From Spirochaetales bacterium (GTDB lineage Bacteria > Spirochaetota > Spirochaetia > Sphaerochaetales > Sphaerochaetaceae): a stretch of DNA of 62,956 nucleotides. Shown piece by piece: positions 62,604 through 62,956 of this stretch. Positions within the stretch are counted from its first letter, which is position 1. Each line of letters opens with the position of its first letter. The notes under the pieces are model-generated. The model made no database searches, was not told the DNA's origin, and saw only the letters and a list, made by a program, of their open reading frames with translations. Location of the stretch: assembly GCA_017478205.1 (NCBI GenBank), contig JAFVDZ010000081.1, forward strand, positions 1-62,956, written 5' to 3'. The position numbers were made by a program, and so were the translations under genes.

Positions 62604-62671
62604 TTTGATTTTATATTTATAAAATATTTTGATAATCAATTTCTATTTGATTTTTATTAAGTAAAATCAAA
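62604..62671. repeat. TTTGATTTT repeats upstream of TTT2 promoter
   Basis: TTTGATTTT occurs at 62604-62612 and 62646-62654; the latter pairs with AAAATCAAA (62663-62671) as a 9-bp inverted repeat with an 8-bp spacer. The position upstream of the -35 box would suit an activator or an upstream curved AT-rich element. The surroundings are extremely AT-rich, which weakens the case. Confidence 0.35.
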
Positions 62672-62826
62672 AATACAGTTTGAATTTTTATATTAATTTG
62701 AAATACATAAATAAAGAGACATGTGAATTAAATAAAACTTATGACAAAAGAATCAAAAAAATCATATTCCATGTAATAACAAACCTTGAATCATTCTGTT
62801 TTGGGGCCAAATGGACAAAAATTAGG

Positions 62827-62956
62827 ATGTCCTCAGCTAGAGAAGACGATGATATTCTTGCATTGACGGATGCAGGAGCCGGTGATCGTGTAATCCCTTT
62901 TAGTGAGGACATCAGGTACCTTCAACAAAAAAATACAATAGCCGGTCATCGAATAC
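62827..62956 (+). CDS. Start of an unidentified ORF, cut by the window end
   Basis: Open from ATG at 62827 to the end (43 codons, incomplete). It begins MSSAREDDDILALTDAGAGD. Only a weak AGG precedes the ATG. Base composition is less AT-rich than the 250 bp before it. Not recognised; it could be a real gene start or a remnant. Confidence 0.3.
   Translation, partial: MSSAREDDDILALTDAGAGDRVIPFSEDIRYLQQKNTIAGHRI

Overview
The window reads as chromosomal DNA of a diderm gut-type bacterium, most likely a spirochaete (Spirochaetota, Sphaerochaetaceae/Treponemataceae-like). This is an inference from the moderately AT-rich codon use with many AGA/AAG codons, secreted binding proteins whose signal peptides end in FA followed by Gly-Gly-Ala-Lys/Glu-rich starts, the BamA and TamB homologues, tmRNA without an encoded CCA, and the wealth of solute transport cassettes. 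No rRNA, tRNA or CRISPR array was seen. 

Layout. 1-300: non-coding, with a cluster of four 17-bp direct repeats that resembles one end of an IS21-type element. 302-842: a monocistronic 122-aa gene of unknown function with its own strong promoter and terminator. 855-6416 (minus): an ABC importer cassette (DUF3798-type binding protein, RbsA-like ATPase, two permeases, a small membrane-anchored protein). 6778-13348: PepSY protein, a YbhJ-like aconitase-superfamily hydratase with a LysR regulator, an unknown 131-aa protein, and a nitroreductase/Rrf2/quinone-reductase-like operon with a palindromic operator. 13711-15911: sodium symporter and alpha/beta hydrolase. 16060-19640: an island visibly richer in G+C, bordered by a second, different IS21-like end: a 5'-truncated DUF554 gene, a LysR regulator and a MATE exporter. 

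19643-53248 is the core-gene backbone: ssrA-smpB and a PEGA/SUMF1 membrane protein; lepB-hemW; yebC-ruvCAB-queA with tmk convergent; tamB-bamA-mutS; rimP-nusA-infB-rbfA-truB-ribF-rpsO-pnp-dut-lptF-lptG-tgt-murJ as one long, mostly overlapping co-directional run. A rho-independent terminator lies 14 bp before rimP, so the nusA operon must either be read through from upstream or be attenuated there. 

53271-62434 (minus): two tripartite tricarboxylate transporter (TTT) systems. The first is fused in one operon to D-glucarate dehydratase (gudD); the second is followed by a LarA-like (lactate racemase family) protein. Together they suggest uptake and catabolism of hexarates or related hydroxy acids. 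Both TTT operons start with the receptor gene, have near-consensus promoters, and carry inverted repeats near the promoter. A hairpin follows each receptor gene, as it does in the ABC cassette. The last 130 bases hold the start of an unidentified open reading frame. 

No obviously new defence or mobile system is present. The most interesting points are the lone 122-aa gene, the attenuator-like terminator before rimP-nusA, the zinc-ribbon tail on NusA, back-to-back promoters that predict leaderless mRNAs for lepB and the SUMF1 gene, and the TTT/gudD/LarA-like locus.
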